NCBI RefSeq assembly: GCF_000420465.1 | Contig: NZ_ATUZ01000011.1 | Span: 62,001-126,000 of the forward strand | Reading direction: 5' to 3' | DNA length: 64,000 bases | Source: Desulfovibrio desulfuricans DSM 642 | GTDB taxonomy: Bacteria; Desulfobacterota; Desulfovibrionia; Desulfovibrionales; Desulfovibrionaceae | In this document: positions 16,669 to 25,277 of the stretch, piece by piece | How the letters are laid out: each line of letters begins with the position of its first letter | Numbering within the stretch: position 1 is the first letter of the stretch | Notes under the pieces: model-generated | What the model saw: the letters and a program-made list of their open reading frames with translations, nothing else | Databases searched by the model: none | Told to the model about the DNA's origin: nothing | Position numbers and translations under genes: made by a program

Positions 16669-16863
16669 GGCCTGTTTCTAAATAATTCTTTTGGCCGATC
16701 ACTGCGTCATCCAGCATTTTTTACTCCAGTCATGGACAAAAAGCGCTGCTGTCTTTATCCGTAGCTTCCTGCGTCGCAACGGCTAAAGCGAGTCCACTCC
16801 TGTCGTAAAAAACACTGTTTTCCTTGTCCTCGGCGCAAAATCTTTTATTTAGAAACAGCCCCT
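16666..16863. mobile_element. MITE-like element of about 200 bp with TA-flanked terminal inverted repeats
   Basis: The left end reads GGGCCTGTTTCTAAATAA and the right end, inverted, GGGGCTGTTTCTAAATAA, differing at one base. Similarity continues inward imperfectly to about 30 bp (CTTTTGGCCGA against ATTTTGCGCCGA). Both ends abut a TA dinucleotide, as for IS630/Tc1-mariner-type targets. No reading frame of note is inside, so it would be non-autonomous. Its left TA is the start of the thiE stop codon. Confidence 0.6.
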
Positions 16864-16882
16864 AGATGTAATATTCCAATAG

Positions 16883-16959
16883 GTTGTTCACCCTCCATAA
16901 ATCGGTAAAGCTGGTGTTACCAGACAACAACAAACCGAGTGAAGGGAAGGGTGAACAAC
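16883..16959. repeat. Nested inverted repeat (structured 77-bp segment)
   Basis: GTTGTTCACCCT (16883-16894) is inverted at 16948-16959. Inside it lie CGGT/ACCG and then TGGT/ACCA pairs around a 3-base loop, giving three nested helices. It adjoins the MITE-like element and may be a second repeat-element remnant or a structured RNA. The stretch 16960-17000 shows nothing else. Confidence 0.5.
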
Positions 16960-16993
16960 GTGTTGACACTCTACACCTGGAGCGGGCCAGCCC

Positions 16994-17033
16994 CAAAAAA
17001 GGTGGCGGCACACGCTGTTGCGTATGCCGCCAC
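16994..17033 (-). terminator. Intrinsic terminator of the 17-21 kb operon
   Basis: GTGGCGGCA (17002-17010) pairs with TGCCGCCAC (17025-17033), with an inner ACGC/GCGT extension and one mismatch. On the minus strand TTTTTT follows the stem (16995-17000). It lies 25 bases after the last gene of the operon. Confidence 0.85.
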
Positions 17034-17057
17034 TTATGATTCTGAACGCATGGTGCG

Positions 17058-17381
17058 CTATTGCAGTGCCTGGCCCACTGCCCTGTGGTAGCCGCGCATG
17101 CGGCGACCTTCAAGGCGTGAGCGTTGCAACTGCGACCTGATTTCGCTGTGCGCTCTGGTGGCAAGTTCCGTCAGCTGATCCTGCACTCGGGCTAGTTCAA
17201 TCAGGTGAGTTCTGTACTGGTCGGCCTGGCTGTCTTCCAGCATGTGCCAGGCCATGCTGGTCACTTCGCCCCGCCTTTCGGCAAGCTCGACCGCCCTGTC
17301 GTATGCGCCGTCTTCCAGCGCCGCCATTTCCAGGCGGGCAAGGTTCAGCGCTTCATCAAGAAGGCATACTCCCTGATTCAT
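17058..17381 (-). CDS. Small helical protein, last gene of sigma-54 operon (flagellar chaperone-like?)
   Basis: Encodes 107 residues with AGGAG 5 bases before ATG. It is wholly alpha-helical and charged, with heptad-like leucines (LLDEALNLARLEMAALEDG, LIELARVQDQLTELATRAHSEI). The size and helical character recall FliT/FlgN-type export chaperones, but there is no diagnostic motif. It follows the 201-residue gene by 15 bases and shares its operon, which begins at a sigma-54 promoter. Confidence 0.6.
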   Translation of the reverse strand: MNQGVCLLDEALNLARLEMAALEDGAYDRAVELAERRGEVTSMAWHMLEDSQADQYRTHLIELARVQDQLTELATRAHSEIRSQLQRSRLEGRRMRGYHRAVGQALQ

Positions 17382-17396
17382 GCGAGCTCCTGAGGC

Positions 17397-18002
17397 CTAT
17401 TGGGCCATGTGTTCGGCAACCTGCTTGTGCAGAATCTCGCTGGTGGCGCGCCAATCGTCGCACAGCGGGATGAATTCATATTCAAGCAGGTCAGCCAGAA
17501 GAATCCAGTCTTCGTTTTCCAGCACGTCGCCCATTTCAGAAAGCAGGCTGGAAAATTTTTCGGTTTTTTCGGCAAAATCGGGCAGAGCGCCATCCGTGTA
17601 GTTGGCGCGCAGTTCGCCCAGCATGCCCATGAAGTCGCGGGTCACGTCCAGCAGATCCTGAAAAAGTTCCAGGGCGTCAGTGTCGGAGGCGGCGCGGAAC
17701 AACCGGGCCACTTCGCGCGAGCCGTGTGCCATCATCTGGGCGACCTTGCCCATTTCGGCGGACATGTCCACAGCCATTTCAGCCATGGGCACGGAGCGCA
17801 CCTCAATGGAAGAAATTTCGGAGCAGGCGATGTCTTCGGCCTGATGCGGATAGATCTCGGAAAACGCTTCGTTGTTTACCAGAACGTCCGTGACCACGCG
17901 GTTGGTCATCTGGTCTTCCTGCATGACATCCTTGAGCAGTTCCTCAAGGTTGGCAAAGGCAGAAATACTTTTTTCGCTTTGTGAGCCGTCTATGATTATC
18001 AT
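17397..18002 (-). CDS. Unknown acidic helical protein in putative flagellar operon
   Basis: Encodes 201 residues with GAGGAGGG before ATG. Strongly acidic, no signal peptide or membrane span. The middle (MAVDMSAEMGKVAQMMAHGSREVARLFRAASD) and end (ENEDWILLADLLEYEFIPLCDDW) look like a helical bundle. I do not recognise the family. It lies 57 bases downstream of the GT9 gene in the same operon. A cytoplasmic accessory role in flagellar assembly or glycosylation is inferred from position only. Confidence 0.6.
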   Translation of the reverse strand: MIIIDGSQSEKSISAFANLEELLKDVMQEDQMTNRVVTDVLVNNEAFSEIYPHQAEDIACSEISSIEVRSVPMAEMAVDMSAEMGKVAQMMAHGSREVARLFRAASDTDALELFQDLLDVTRDFMGMLGELRANYTDGALPDFAEKTEKFSSLLSEMGDVLENEDWILLADLLEYEFIPLCDDWRATSEILHKQVAEHMAQ

Positions 18003-18059
18003 TCCAGTTCCCTCCTCTCCCCACAGGGAAGATTTTACCGTAATGTGTTCTGAGTATGT

Positions 18060-19787
18060 TTAAGCAAATGACGTGCCATCGGTAAATTTATGGCGCCAGA
18101 TAATGAAATGCGCGCCAAGCTGGGCAGTAAGCTCCAGCAGGTCGTCCAGCCGGTCGCCGCGTTCCTGGCGCAGTTCACGCCAGAAGGCTCCCAATGAGCG
18201 TAGCTCGGGGCAGGCATCAAAAACCGTTTGCAGGCGTTCGCAATTACGCAAAAACAATTGCCCTGCCTTGGGGCTTTTGCCCAGCAGTTGCCCTTGTTGC
18301 GTAAGTATTTCAAAAAGTTGTGCGGCCTGCTCCAGTGATGCCGCCATGCGTTGCGCAAATTCGGCAGAAAACGCGCCAGCCGAACCGCCCGCATGTGCTG
18401 TGCCGTGTGCAGATGCTGAAGGGGCATTTTCTTCAGACTGACGTGTATCCGCGCTCTTTTGCCCTGTCGCTACGGGCCGGGCGGCATCGTCCAGTTCGTC
18501 AAGTATCTGACGCCAGAAAATCCGCTGCTGCGCAAGCCAGAGGCTGCGATCCTCGGCGGTGTGCTCCGTAAGGCAGCGCACCGTCATAAAGCCCTTGTCG
18601 TCCTGTTCCGTCAGCCATACGCGGGCCTCGCGCTCCACAAGGTCAAGCGGTGCGGCATCCCAACGTCCAGCGTCAAGCCACGACAGGGCGAGGGATCCCA
18701 CGCTCCGGGGGCTGATGTGCGTCACACATGCCAGATTATTGGGGCAGGGGCGGCCAAAGGGGCAGGGATGGCAGGGCAGGGCAGGTTCCAGGCAGCAGCA
18801 TCCGGGCAAATAGGGGCCGGTGTCGCAGGGCTGGGCCGTGGCTAGGAATATGGCCAGGCAGGGCACTCCAAGGCCAGCAGCTAGATGCATGGTACCGGTA
18901 TCGTTGGTAAACAACAATTTTGACCGGCGCAGCAATGCCGCCAGTTGGGTGAGGTTGGTCCTGCCCACGGCATCCACCCAGTGGCCCTGGGCAGCCTGGG
19001 CATAGGCCTCGGCCAGCGGGCGTTCGGCAGGTGAGCCAAGCAGCACCGGGCAGAGCTTGCGCTCGCGCCACAGCCGGTCGCCCACCTCGGCAAAAAAATG
19101 TGCGGGCCACTGCCGTCGTGCTTCGCTTGCGCCCAGCTGCATGGCCACAAAACCGCATGTCTCCGGCGGTGCCTCGGCAAGAAGGGCGTCCGCCGCAACC
19201 AGGGCTTCCTGGGGCGGATCAGCCAGCCGCTGGCGCGGCTGCACGTCTGCGGCTGCAGGCGTGTGCGGAGCGCCCACCATGCGGAACATATCCGCAAGAT
19301 TAAAGGGAGCGCTCAGTCGGTTTGTAGCGCCGCTGTTCAGAAATGTGGACCAGATGCCCCTGTTTTGCCCAAAACCGTGCGCGTCTAGGCAGAAACCGCG
19401 GATTTCGGCCTGCCCGTCCGCCTGCCCGCCAGCCAGCAGGCCAGTGAGCAGCCGCGCAGGCAGGGTAGTGGTCAGGTTGACAACGCAGTCGGGCCTGGCC
19501 TCGCTCCTGACGGCGCGGGCAAATTCCAGCAGAAGCGCCGTTGCGATGCGCCAATCCTTGTCCATGTCGGCCATGAGCCGCGCGCCGGGCAGGGGCCAGG
19601 TGCGCTCCACATGGCGCAGCAGGGGCTGGGCGCTGGAAAAATTGTCCAGACACACCAGATGCACGGTCTGGCCCTGACAATGCAGGTCCTCAATGAGGGG
19701 CTGGCATTGCAGCAGGTCGCCAAATCGCGTCAGGTTGATGACCAGTGTGGTGCCTGAGCGGTGAGCCGCAGAGCAGGTGGTCTCCAT
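18060..19787 (-). CDS. GT9 (heptosyltransferase-type) glycosyltransferase with C-terminal helical extension
   Basis: Encodes 575 residues. The first ~370 residues form a GT-B family 9 enzyme: LVINLTRFGDLLQCQPLI at the start and LFTNDTGTMHLAAGLGVPCLAIF near residue 300, followed by a cysteine-rich patch (CCCLEPALPCHPCPFGRPC). The remaining ~200 residues are helical and unrecognised. GT9 enzymes transfer heptose or related sugars to LPS core or, in some bacteria, to flagellin. Position in a sigma-54 operon between a muramidase-like gene and two unknowns suggests a flagellar substrate. The gene starts 12 bases after the upstream stop. Confidence 0.8.
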   Translation of the reverse strand: METTCSAAHRSGTTLVINLTRFGDLLQCQPLIEDLHCQGQTVHLVCLDNFSSAQPLLRHVERTWPLPGARLMADMDKDWRIATALLLEFARAVRSEARPDCVVNLTTTLPARLLTGLLAGGQADGQAEIRGFCLDAHGFGQNRGIWSTFLNSGATNRLSAPFNLADMFRMVGAPHTPAAADVQPRQRLADPPQEALVAADALLAEAPPETCGFVAMQLGASEARRQWPAHFFAEVGDRLWRERKLCPVLLGSPAERPLAEAYAQAAQGHWVDAVGRTNLTQLAALLRRSKLLFTNDTGTMHLAAGLGVPCLAIFLATAQPCDTGPYLPGCCCLEPALPCHPCPFGRPCPNNLACVTHISPRSVGSLALSWLDAGRWDAAPLDLVEREARVWLTEQDDKGFMTVRCLTEHTAEDRSLWLAQQRIFWRQILDELDDAARPVATGQKSADTRQSEENAPSASAHGTAHAGGSAGAFSAEFAQRMAASLEQAAQLFEILTQQGQLLGKSPKAGQLFLRNCERLQTVFDACPELRSLGAFWRELRQERGDRLDDLLELTAQLGAHFIIWRHKFTDGTSFA

Positions 19788-19799
19788 TGATTGACTGCC

Positions 19800-20933
19800 T
19801 TATGCCAGCGCCGAGGTTTTGCCGCCGTTCAGAAGGTTCAGGGCCAGGGCCTTTTCCTGCTTGAAGCGGTTGGCCACGGCTGCCTGGATATTGCTGTCGG
19901 AAGATCCGAACTGCCCCACGCGTATGTTGTACACGTTGTTGATGAGGTTGCGCTCATAGGCCGCATCGGTCGGTTTGCCGCTCATGGCGTGCGCCCGCTC
20001 GAATATGCGTGCCGCGCCCGCAGGGCCGTGTTGCACGGATGTGCTCCAGATAACCTCGCGCATGGCTGTGGAAACCTTGTCTGGGTTCAGGCCGATGCGT
20101 TGTGATATGGATTCCAGCGCGGGCTTGTAATGGCTCTGACGCACAAAGGCCTCCTGAAGATCCTCAAAACGCTCGGGCTGTTCGCTGGCGATGGCGCGCC
20201 ACGTGTCGGGCATGGCGCCCTTGCGGCTGCCCGTATTGCCGGGGCCGGAGGAGCGCAGGCGTTTGGAAAGATCCGGGGCTTCCGTATCCAGAAAATCCAG
20301 AAAATCCTTCAGGCTGCCCGCGCGGGACGATACCTGATACTTGCCGTAGGAGGTGCCGCCATTGCGGTCATAGCCCACGGCGGCAATGCCGTCGCTGCCA
20401 GACTCAAAGCGGGCTGAAAGCTGACCGAGCTCCATGTCCTCTACCTTATGCGATGCCTTGGTGCGGGCCTGAGCCTGGGGCTGGGTGCGCGAATGGACAA
20501 AATCGCCCATGTTGAGCCCCTTGATGCGGTTGTCCATGGCGCTGGTCATGGAGCGCAGATGCCGGGCAGTACCCATGCTGCGGGCAAGATCAAGGGTTGA
20601 GTTCCCGCCGGATACTGTCTGCATGAGGCTGTCAATGGCCTTGGTCTGCCGCATGTCGGTTTCTGCCTTGCTGAATACCTGCGCGCGGGCAAGATCGCTG
20701 GGCGAGCGCCCTGCCAGTACCATGCCCTGCTGCCCCATGTTCCCGACCTGGGCCATGCCTGTGCGCTGCGTTTCGGCAGTGCGGGCGTTTTCCGCATTGG
20801 TGGTCTGGCCGCTCATGATGTTGGCAAAGGACGCGGGGTTTCCGGCCTGCGCAGGCGCAGTGCGGCGTGGTGCTCCCGCCTGGGCCTTTTGTGCATCAGA
20901 TGGGGGGCGGATCAGAAAATTGGAAAGTGCCAT
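19800..20933 (-). CDS. Lysozyme/lytic-transglycosylase-like protein
   Basis: Encodes 377 residues from ATG 20933 with AGGAGG 5 bases before; an upstream ATG at 20990 lacks a site. Residues 1-170 are Ala/Gln/Arg-rich and probably disordered. Residues ~170-350 contain LSARFESGSDGIAAVGYDRN, then GGTSYGKYQVSS, and WSTSVQHGPAGAARIF, resembling peptidoglycan hydrolase modules of phage tails and secretion spikes with the catalytic glutamate in FESG. There is no signal peptide, consistent with export through the flagellar type III route, as for the muramidase part of FlgJ. First gene of an operon behind a strong sigma-54 promoter. Confidence 0.65.
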   Translation of the reverse strand: MALSNFLIRPPSDAQKAQAGAPRRTAPAQAGNPASFANIMSGQTTNAENARTAETQRTGMAQVGNMGQQGMVLAGRSPSDLARAQVFSKAETDMRQTKAIDSLMQTVSGGNSTLDLARSMGTARHLRSMTSAMDNRIKGLNMGDFVHSRTQPQAQARTKASHKVEDMELGQLSARFESGSDGIAAVGYDRNGGTSYGKYQVSSRAGSLKDFLDFLDTEAPDLSKRLRSSGPGNTGSRKGAMPDTWRAIASEQPERFEDLQEAFVRQSHYKPALESISQRIGLNPDKVSTAMREVIWSTSVQHGPAGAARIFERAHAMSGKPTDAAYERNLINNVYNIRVGQFGSSDSNIQAAVANRFKQEKALALNLLNGGKTSALA

Positions 20934-20973
20934 GTGTTCCTCCTGCGGGGCTGAGGCTCCGCGTTGAGGAAAA

Positions 20974-20989
20974 AGCAAGTACAGTGCCA
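20974..20989 (-). promoter_or_regulatory. Sigma-54 promoter of the muramidase-like/GT9 operon
   Basis: On the minus strand TGGCACTGTACTTGCT matches the consensus TGGCAC-N5-TTGCW at every specified position, with ten bases between GG and GC. The start site would be near 20963, about 30 bases before the ATG. Confidence 0.85.
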
Positions 20990-21094
20990 ACTCTGGATAT
21001 GCGCGGGTAAAACGACAGGTTATATTTTGCGGATCGGGTCTGCGCCGGAATGCTGACGCTGGCGGAGGAACCAGTCCGGGCTGCTGTCAATAAC

Positions 21095-21123
21095 AAGGGC
21101 AACCGACAGCATCGGTTGCCCTT
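21095..21123 (-). terminator. Hairpin terminator after TraT-like gene
   Basis: A perfect 12-bp stem AAGGGCAACCGA (21095-21106) pairs with 21112-21123 around CAGCA. On the minus strand TTGTTATT follows, a modest U tract. It lies 50 bases after the TraT-like gene. Confidence 0.7.
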
Positions 21124-21174
21124 GGGAAAGACAATGGGGTATGGGTTCAGGCTGGGCCTTACGTGCGGAAGCGG

Positions 21175-21810
21175 CTACTGCTTGGCGGGCTGGGCTGGTG
21201 CTTCTTCGGTGTTGGCGCTGTGAACGGAAGCCCCCAGTTCTTTGGCAAGAGTTTCGGCAAAGACCGGGGGCATGCCCGCGCCCGTCTTGAATTCCTGATG
21301 GACGAGCAGGGCAATGCGCATCTGGCTGCTGCCAACGGCATTGCGTTTGCCAATGTTTTTGAGGTTTGTGCGGCGGGAACCCTGAGTGCTGGGGACATGG
21401 CGCTGCACCAGCAATACATCCGCCACCAGGGCGGTGCCGCCCTTGCCGCTCAGTTGCGAGGGGGCGTCATACCCTGCAGTCACCACCTGACGGGCGGTTT
21501 CCGGTGCGGTCGTCCCGGCAGCAAGCACGACTATCTGGAGGATGTAGCCAGCCTCGCTGGGGTTTGGCACTACCGTGTAGCCCTGGCGTTGCAGCCATGT
21601 TTCCACCTGGGTGCGCAGGCCGAAAATCTTGTTGGTATTGTCGCGCACGTTAACATAAACCGCCGGATGGATGTTCACATCGGCTTCCGGCTCCTCAATC
21701 TGGCCCTGACGCAGCACTTCCACACGTGCGGCGTCCGCCGGTTGGCGCACGCATCCGCACAGGGAGGCAAAGGCCAGACACAGCATCAGACTATAGCGGA
21801 TAAAGGACAT
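21175..21810 (-). CDS. TraT-like complement-resistance lipoprotein
   Basis: Encodes 211 residues from ATG 21810 (AAAGGAG 4 bases before). A lipoprotein signal ends in LCGC (cysteine ~20). The mature part (YVNVRDNTNKIFGLRTQVETWLQRQGYTVVPNPSEAGYILQIVVL) matches the TraT family of outer-membrane lipoproteins first known from F-plasmid surface exclusion. The glycine zipper is weaker than in TraT. It lies 122 bases after a second similar lipoprotein gene on the same strand. Confidence 0.72.
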   Translation of the reverse strand: MSFIRYSLMLCLAFASLCGCVRQPADAARVEVLRQGQIEEPEADVNIHPAVYVNVRDNTNKIFGLRTQVETWLQRQGYTVVPNPSEAGYILQIVVLAAGTTAPETARQVVTAGYDAPSQLSGKGGTALVADVLLVQRHVPSTQGSRRTNLKNIGKRNAVGSSQMRIALLVHQEFKTGAGMPPVFAETLAKELGASVHSANTEEAPAQPAKQ

Positions 21811-21932
21811 ACTGCTCCTTTGAGATGCCGCCGCCAAAAAAGGCGCGGATCTGAGTTGTATTCGGGGGGAGATAATATTTGCGACCAGCCTCGCCGGGCG
21901 AGGGCCGGAATGCGGATAGCGTTGGCGCGAAA

Positions 21933-22643
21933 TCAGGAGCGCAGCGACTCGAGAATTTTTCGGCTTAATGTGTCCTCGAGGGCGGGCAGGATTTCCTCCT
22001 TGCCCATGTTGGCTCCTTCAGCGCGCACCGTGGTGCGGTGCATGTCCGCATCTGACGGTTCCCGTCCGTTGCGGCCCACGCCCACAAGAGCCTTCATTCC
22101 CCATATTTTGCTTTTGCCGGAACTGTCCAGCAGGGCCACGCCCAGGCCAAGGGCCGCTCCGGCGCCTGCCCCCCATGCTGCCCCGCTTCTGCCGCCGGTT
22201 GTGCCGCCAAGCAGCACGCCCAGCATGGCTCCGGTGGCGGTTGAACCCAGGGCATGCCCTGCGCTCACAGGCGCGTTGCGCGAACCCAGAGGGTATATGT
22301 CCTCTACCTTCACGCGTATGAGCAGGTCTGCCTTTTGCGCCGAATCGGCGGGGGTCAGATCTTTTTCGCTCTGCAAATAACTCGTGAGCATGGATTCAAA
22401 GTCGGCGTTAAACGAGGCATCGCCGCCGCTCACTGCCACGTGCACGGTCTGCCCTTTGCGCAGCTGCACACTTTGCAGCGGCGCATCAGAAACATCTGCA
22501 TCGCTGCCTGGCTGCGCTCCGGAATCTGCGGCAGGTGGGGTGCCCGGCTGCTCCTGATGCGTGGCGCAACCCGCGCCAAAAGCAAACATGGTCAGCAGGC
22601 ACAGAGCCGCAAAAAAGTTACGTGGCAGAAAACAGATTGTCAT
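21933..22643 (-). CDS. Second TraT-like lipoprotein with glycine zipper
   Basis: Encodes 236 residues from ATG 22643 (AAGGAAGC upstream). The signal peptide ends in a lipobox FGAGC near residue 26. After a Pro/Asp-rich linker, the core has a long glycine zipper (SAGHALGSTATGAMLGVLL, then GAAWGAGAGAALGLGVALL), as in TraT and other outer-membrane pore-like lipoproteins. The C-terminus (EILPALEDTLSRKILESL) is amphipathic. Function unknown; probably works with the neighbouring TraT-like protein, of which it may be a diverged duplicate. Confidence 0.68.
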   Translation of the reverse strand: MTICFLPRNFFAALCLLTMFAFGAGCATHQEQPGTPPAADSGAQPGSDADVSDAPLQSVQLRKGQTVHVAVSGGDASFNADFESMLTSYLQSEKDLTPADSAQKADLLIRVKVEDIYPLGSRNAPVSAGHALGSTATGAMLGVLLGGTTGGRSGAAWGAGAGAALGLGVALLDSSGKSKIWGMKALVGVGRNGREPSDADMHRTTVRAEGANMGKEEILPALEDTLSRKILESLRS

Positions 22644-23036
22644 ATGCTTCCTTGCAATTTTGAACAACACTATCATAAATAGCGCAGATCGGCCTTGCTG
22701 TCCAGTTTGGCACGATTGTTCCCAGGGTAAGCGGTGCTGGCGTATGGAACTGAGATGGGTCGGGACTTGACAAATGCTTCGTACTTGACGCTATTGGTTG
22801 TGTCGCGCATGGCCGCCAACGGGGCGTTATGGCGCTGCAGTGGATTTTGGCAACGGAAAATAATCGTTGCGCGGGCGTGTTGCGTTGCGATTGCACGCAA
22901 GAAAAATTGCGTGAAAACGCCGCGCTGGCAACCATATAAGTGACGGTGCAGGGTGCGCGCGGCAGCCACGCGATGGCGTGAGCGTTAGCAGGACAGCGCG
23001 TTTTTTGCCGGTAGCACGAGATAACCGAGGGGCAGC
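22644..23036. other. Gene-free region upstream of topA
   Basis: This 393-base gap holds no credible gene. A TTGACA at 22767-22772 with TATTGG 19 bases on is a weak promoter candidate for topA. A perfect short hairpin CACGCAA-GAAAAA-TTGCGTG lies at 22894-22913 in the presumed topA leader. The topA ribosome site is GAGGGGCAGC just before 23037. Confidence 0.4.
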
Positions 23037-25277
23037 ATGGGCAAACAGCTTATCATTGTGGAATCACCCGCCAAGGTGAAGACCATCAAGAAGTTTCTGG
23101 GGCCGCAGTACATGGTGCAGGCCAGTGTTGGCCATGTGCGCGACCTGCCGTCCAGCTCGCTTGGTGTGGACGAAGCCAACGACTTTGCACCGCACTACGA
23201 GGTTATAGACAATAAAAAAAATGTGGTCAGCGAACTCCGCGCGGCCGCTTCCAAGGCCGATACCGTATATCTTGCGCCCGACCCCGACCGCGAGGGAGAG
23301 GCCATTGCCTGGCATGTGGCGGAGCTTATCCGCGACAAGGCCAAGGATATCAAGCGCATCCAGTTTAACGAAATCACGGCCAAAGCTGTGAAAGAAGCTC
23401 TGGCGCATCCGCGCGAGCTCAACGTACATCTTTTTGACGCGCAGCAGGCCCGCCGTGTGCTGGACAGGCTGGTGGGCTACAAGATTTCGCCCCTGCTGTG
23501 GAAGTCCATAAAACGCGGCATTTCTGCAGGGCGCGTGCAGTCGGTGGCCCTGCGTCTTATTGTTGAGCGCGAGGAGGCCCGCGAGGTCTTCAAGCCCGAA
23601 GAATACTGGCTGTTCAAAGCCTTGCTGGCAGCGGACGTGCCGCCTCCGTTCAAGGCCGAGCTAGCCAAGGTGGGCGGCAAAAAGGCCGTGGTCAGCAATG
23701 CGGCCCAGGCCAAGGATATTGAAGACGCCATGGCGGGCAAGCCCTTTGTGGTGGAAAGTGTGGAAGAAAAAGAGCGCGAACGCGCTCCGCAGCCGCCCTT
23801 CATTACCTCAACCTTGCAGCAGGCTGCCAACCAGCGCCTTTCGTACACTGCCAAGCGCACCATGAATATTGCCCAGCGTCTGTACGAAGGCGTTGAACTG
23901 GGCGACAGGGGGCTTACGGCACTCATCACCTACATGCGTACCGACTCCACACGCATTGCCGATGAAGCCCGCGATGCGGCCAAGGCCTTTATTGAAGGCA
24001 CCTTTGGCAAGGAATATCTGCCCAAGCGGGCCAGGGTCTACAAGGCCAAGGGCGGCGCGCAGGACGCGCATGAAGCCATCCGCCCTGTTGACGTGACCAT
24101 CACGCCCGATGAGGTGAAAATTCACCTGCCGCCGGAGCAGTACAATCTTTATCGGCTCATCTGGTCGCGCTTTGTGGCCTCGCAGATGGCCGGGGCGCGC
24201 TTTCACGACACCACGGTCAGTATTGCCTGCGCGCATACGCAGTGGAAGGCCAAGGGCGAGCGCCTGCTGTTCCCCGGTTTTCTGGCGGCCATGCCGCGCG
24301 GCAAGGATGAGGCGGACGCTGAACTGCCGCCGCTGACCGCAGGGCAGACGCTCACGCTCGAAAAGCTCGACAAGGAGCAGAAGTTCACCCAGCCTCCGGC
24401 CCGCTTCAGCGAAGCAAGCCTTGTGCGCGAGCTGGAAGAGCTGGGCATCGGGCGTCCTTCCACCTATGCGGCCATTATTTCCACCCTTCAGGACAGGGAA
24501 TACGTGAGCCTGAAAGAGCGCCACTTTGTGCCCACCGACCTTGGGCGCGTGGTATGCACCCAGCTTGTGGAGCATTTCGGCAAGCTCATGGACGTGGGCT
24601 TCACAGCCCAGATGGAAGAAAACCTGGACAAGGTGGCCGAAGGTCAGGAACAGTGGGTCGAACTGCTGCGGCGTTTTTCGGAAGATTTCAATCCCACGCT
24701 GGCGGCTGCGTCCAAAAATATGAAGAGCCTCAAAGGGGGTATGCCCGCAAACCTGCCCTGCCCGGAGTGCGGCAAGGATCTGCTCATCAAGTTTGGCAAG
24801 GCCGGGGCTTTTCTGGCCTGTTCCGGCTATCCGGAATGCCGCTACACCAGCAATTTTGAGCGTACGGAAGACGGCACCGTGGAAGCCGTGGCCCAGGAAA
24901 AGCCCCAGTATGAAAAGGTGGGAGAATGCCCGCAGTGCGGCAAAGACCTGGTGATCAAGAAGTCCCGCACTGGCAGCAGCTTCATTGCCTGCACGGGCTA
25001 TCCCGATTGCAAGTACGCGGCTCCGCTTTCCACCGGGGTGCCTTGCCCGCGTTGCGGCAAGGGTTCGCTGGTTGAAAAAAGCACCAAGCGCGGCAAGATA
25101 TTTTATTCATGCGACCAGTACCCGCAGTGTGATTTTGCCCTGTGGGACAAGCCCGTGCCCGGCCCGTGCCCACGGTGCAATTCGCCCTATCTGATCGAAA
25201 AGAAAAGCCGCGATGGCGCAAAGGTCATCTGCCCGGTCAAGGGTTGCGGCTATGTGAAGGAGGATGGAGATGGGTAA
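23037..25277 (+). CDS. topA: DNA topoisomerase I
   Basis: Encodes 746 residues. Relaxes negative supercoils by a type IA mechanism. The Toprim domain starts at MGKQLIIVESPAKVKTIKK, with the acidic triad in APDPDREGEA. The active-site tyrosine is in TALITYMRTDSTR near residue 304. Four C-terminal zinc-ribbon units follow (CPECGKDL, CPQCGKDL, CPRCGKGS, CPRCNSPY), the last with CPVKGC. xdhC begins inside its last codons. Confidence 0.96.
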   Translation: MGKQLIIVESPAKVKTIKKFLGPQYMVQASVGHVRDLPSSSLGVDEANDFAPHYEVIDNKKNVVSELRAAASKADTVYLAPDPDREGEAIAWHVAELIRDKAKDIKRIQFNEITAKAVKEALAHPRELNVHLFDAQQARRVLDRLVGYKISPLLWKSIKRGISAGRVQSVALRLIVEREEAREVFKPEEYWLFKALLAADVPPPFKAELAKVGGKKAVVSNAAQAKDIEDAMAGKPFVVESVEEKERERAPQPPFITSTLQQAANQRLSYTAKRTMNIAQRLYEGVELGDRGLTALITYMRTDSTRIADEARDAAKAFIEGTFGKEYLPKRARVYKAKGGAQDAHEAIRPVDVTITPDEVKIHLPPEQYNLYRLIWSRFVASQMAGARFHDTTVSIACAHTQWKAKGERLLFPGFLAAMPRGKDEADAELPPLTAGQTLTLEKLDKEQKFTQPPARFSEASLVRELEELGIGRPSTYAAIISTLQDREYVSLKERHFVPTDLGRVVCTQLVEHFGKLMDVGFTAQMEENLDKVAEGQEQWVELLRRFSEDFNPTLAAASKNMKSLKGGMPANLPCPECGKDLLIKFGKAGAFLACSGYPECRYTSNFERTEDGTVEAVAQEKPQYEKVGECPQCGKDLVIKKSRTGSSFIACTGYPDCKYAAPLSTGVPCPRCGKGSLVEKSTKRGKIFYSCDQYPQCDFALWDKPVPGPCPRCNSPYLIEKKSRDGAKVICPVKGCGYVKEDGDG

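Noticed and set aside
16862..17164. Minus-strand frame of 100 codons through the MITE-adjacent region
   Set aside because: It overlaps a terminator and the last gene of the operon in another frame and has no family match.
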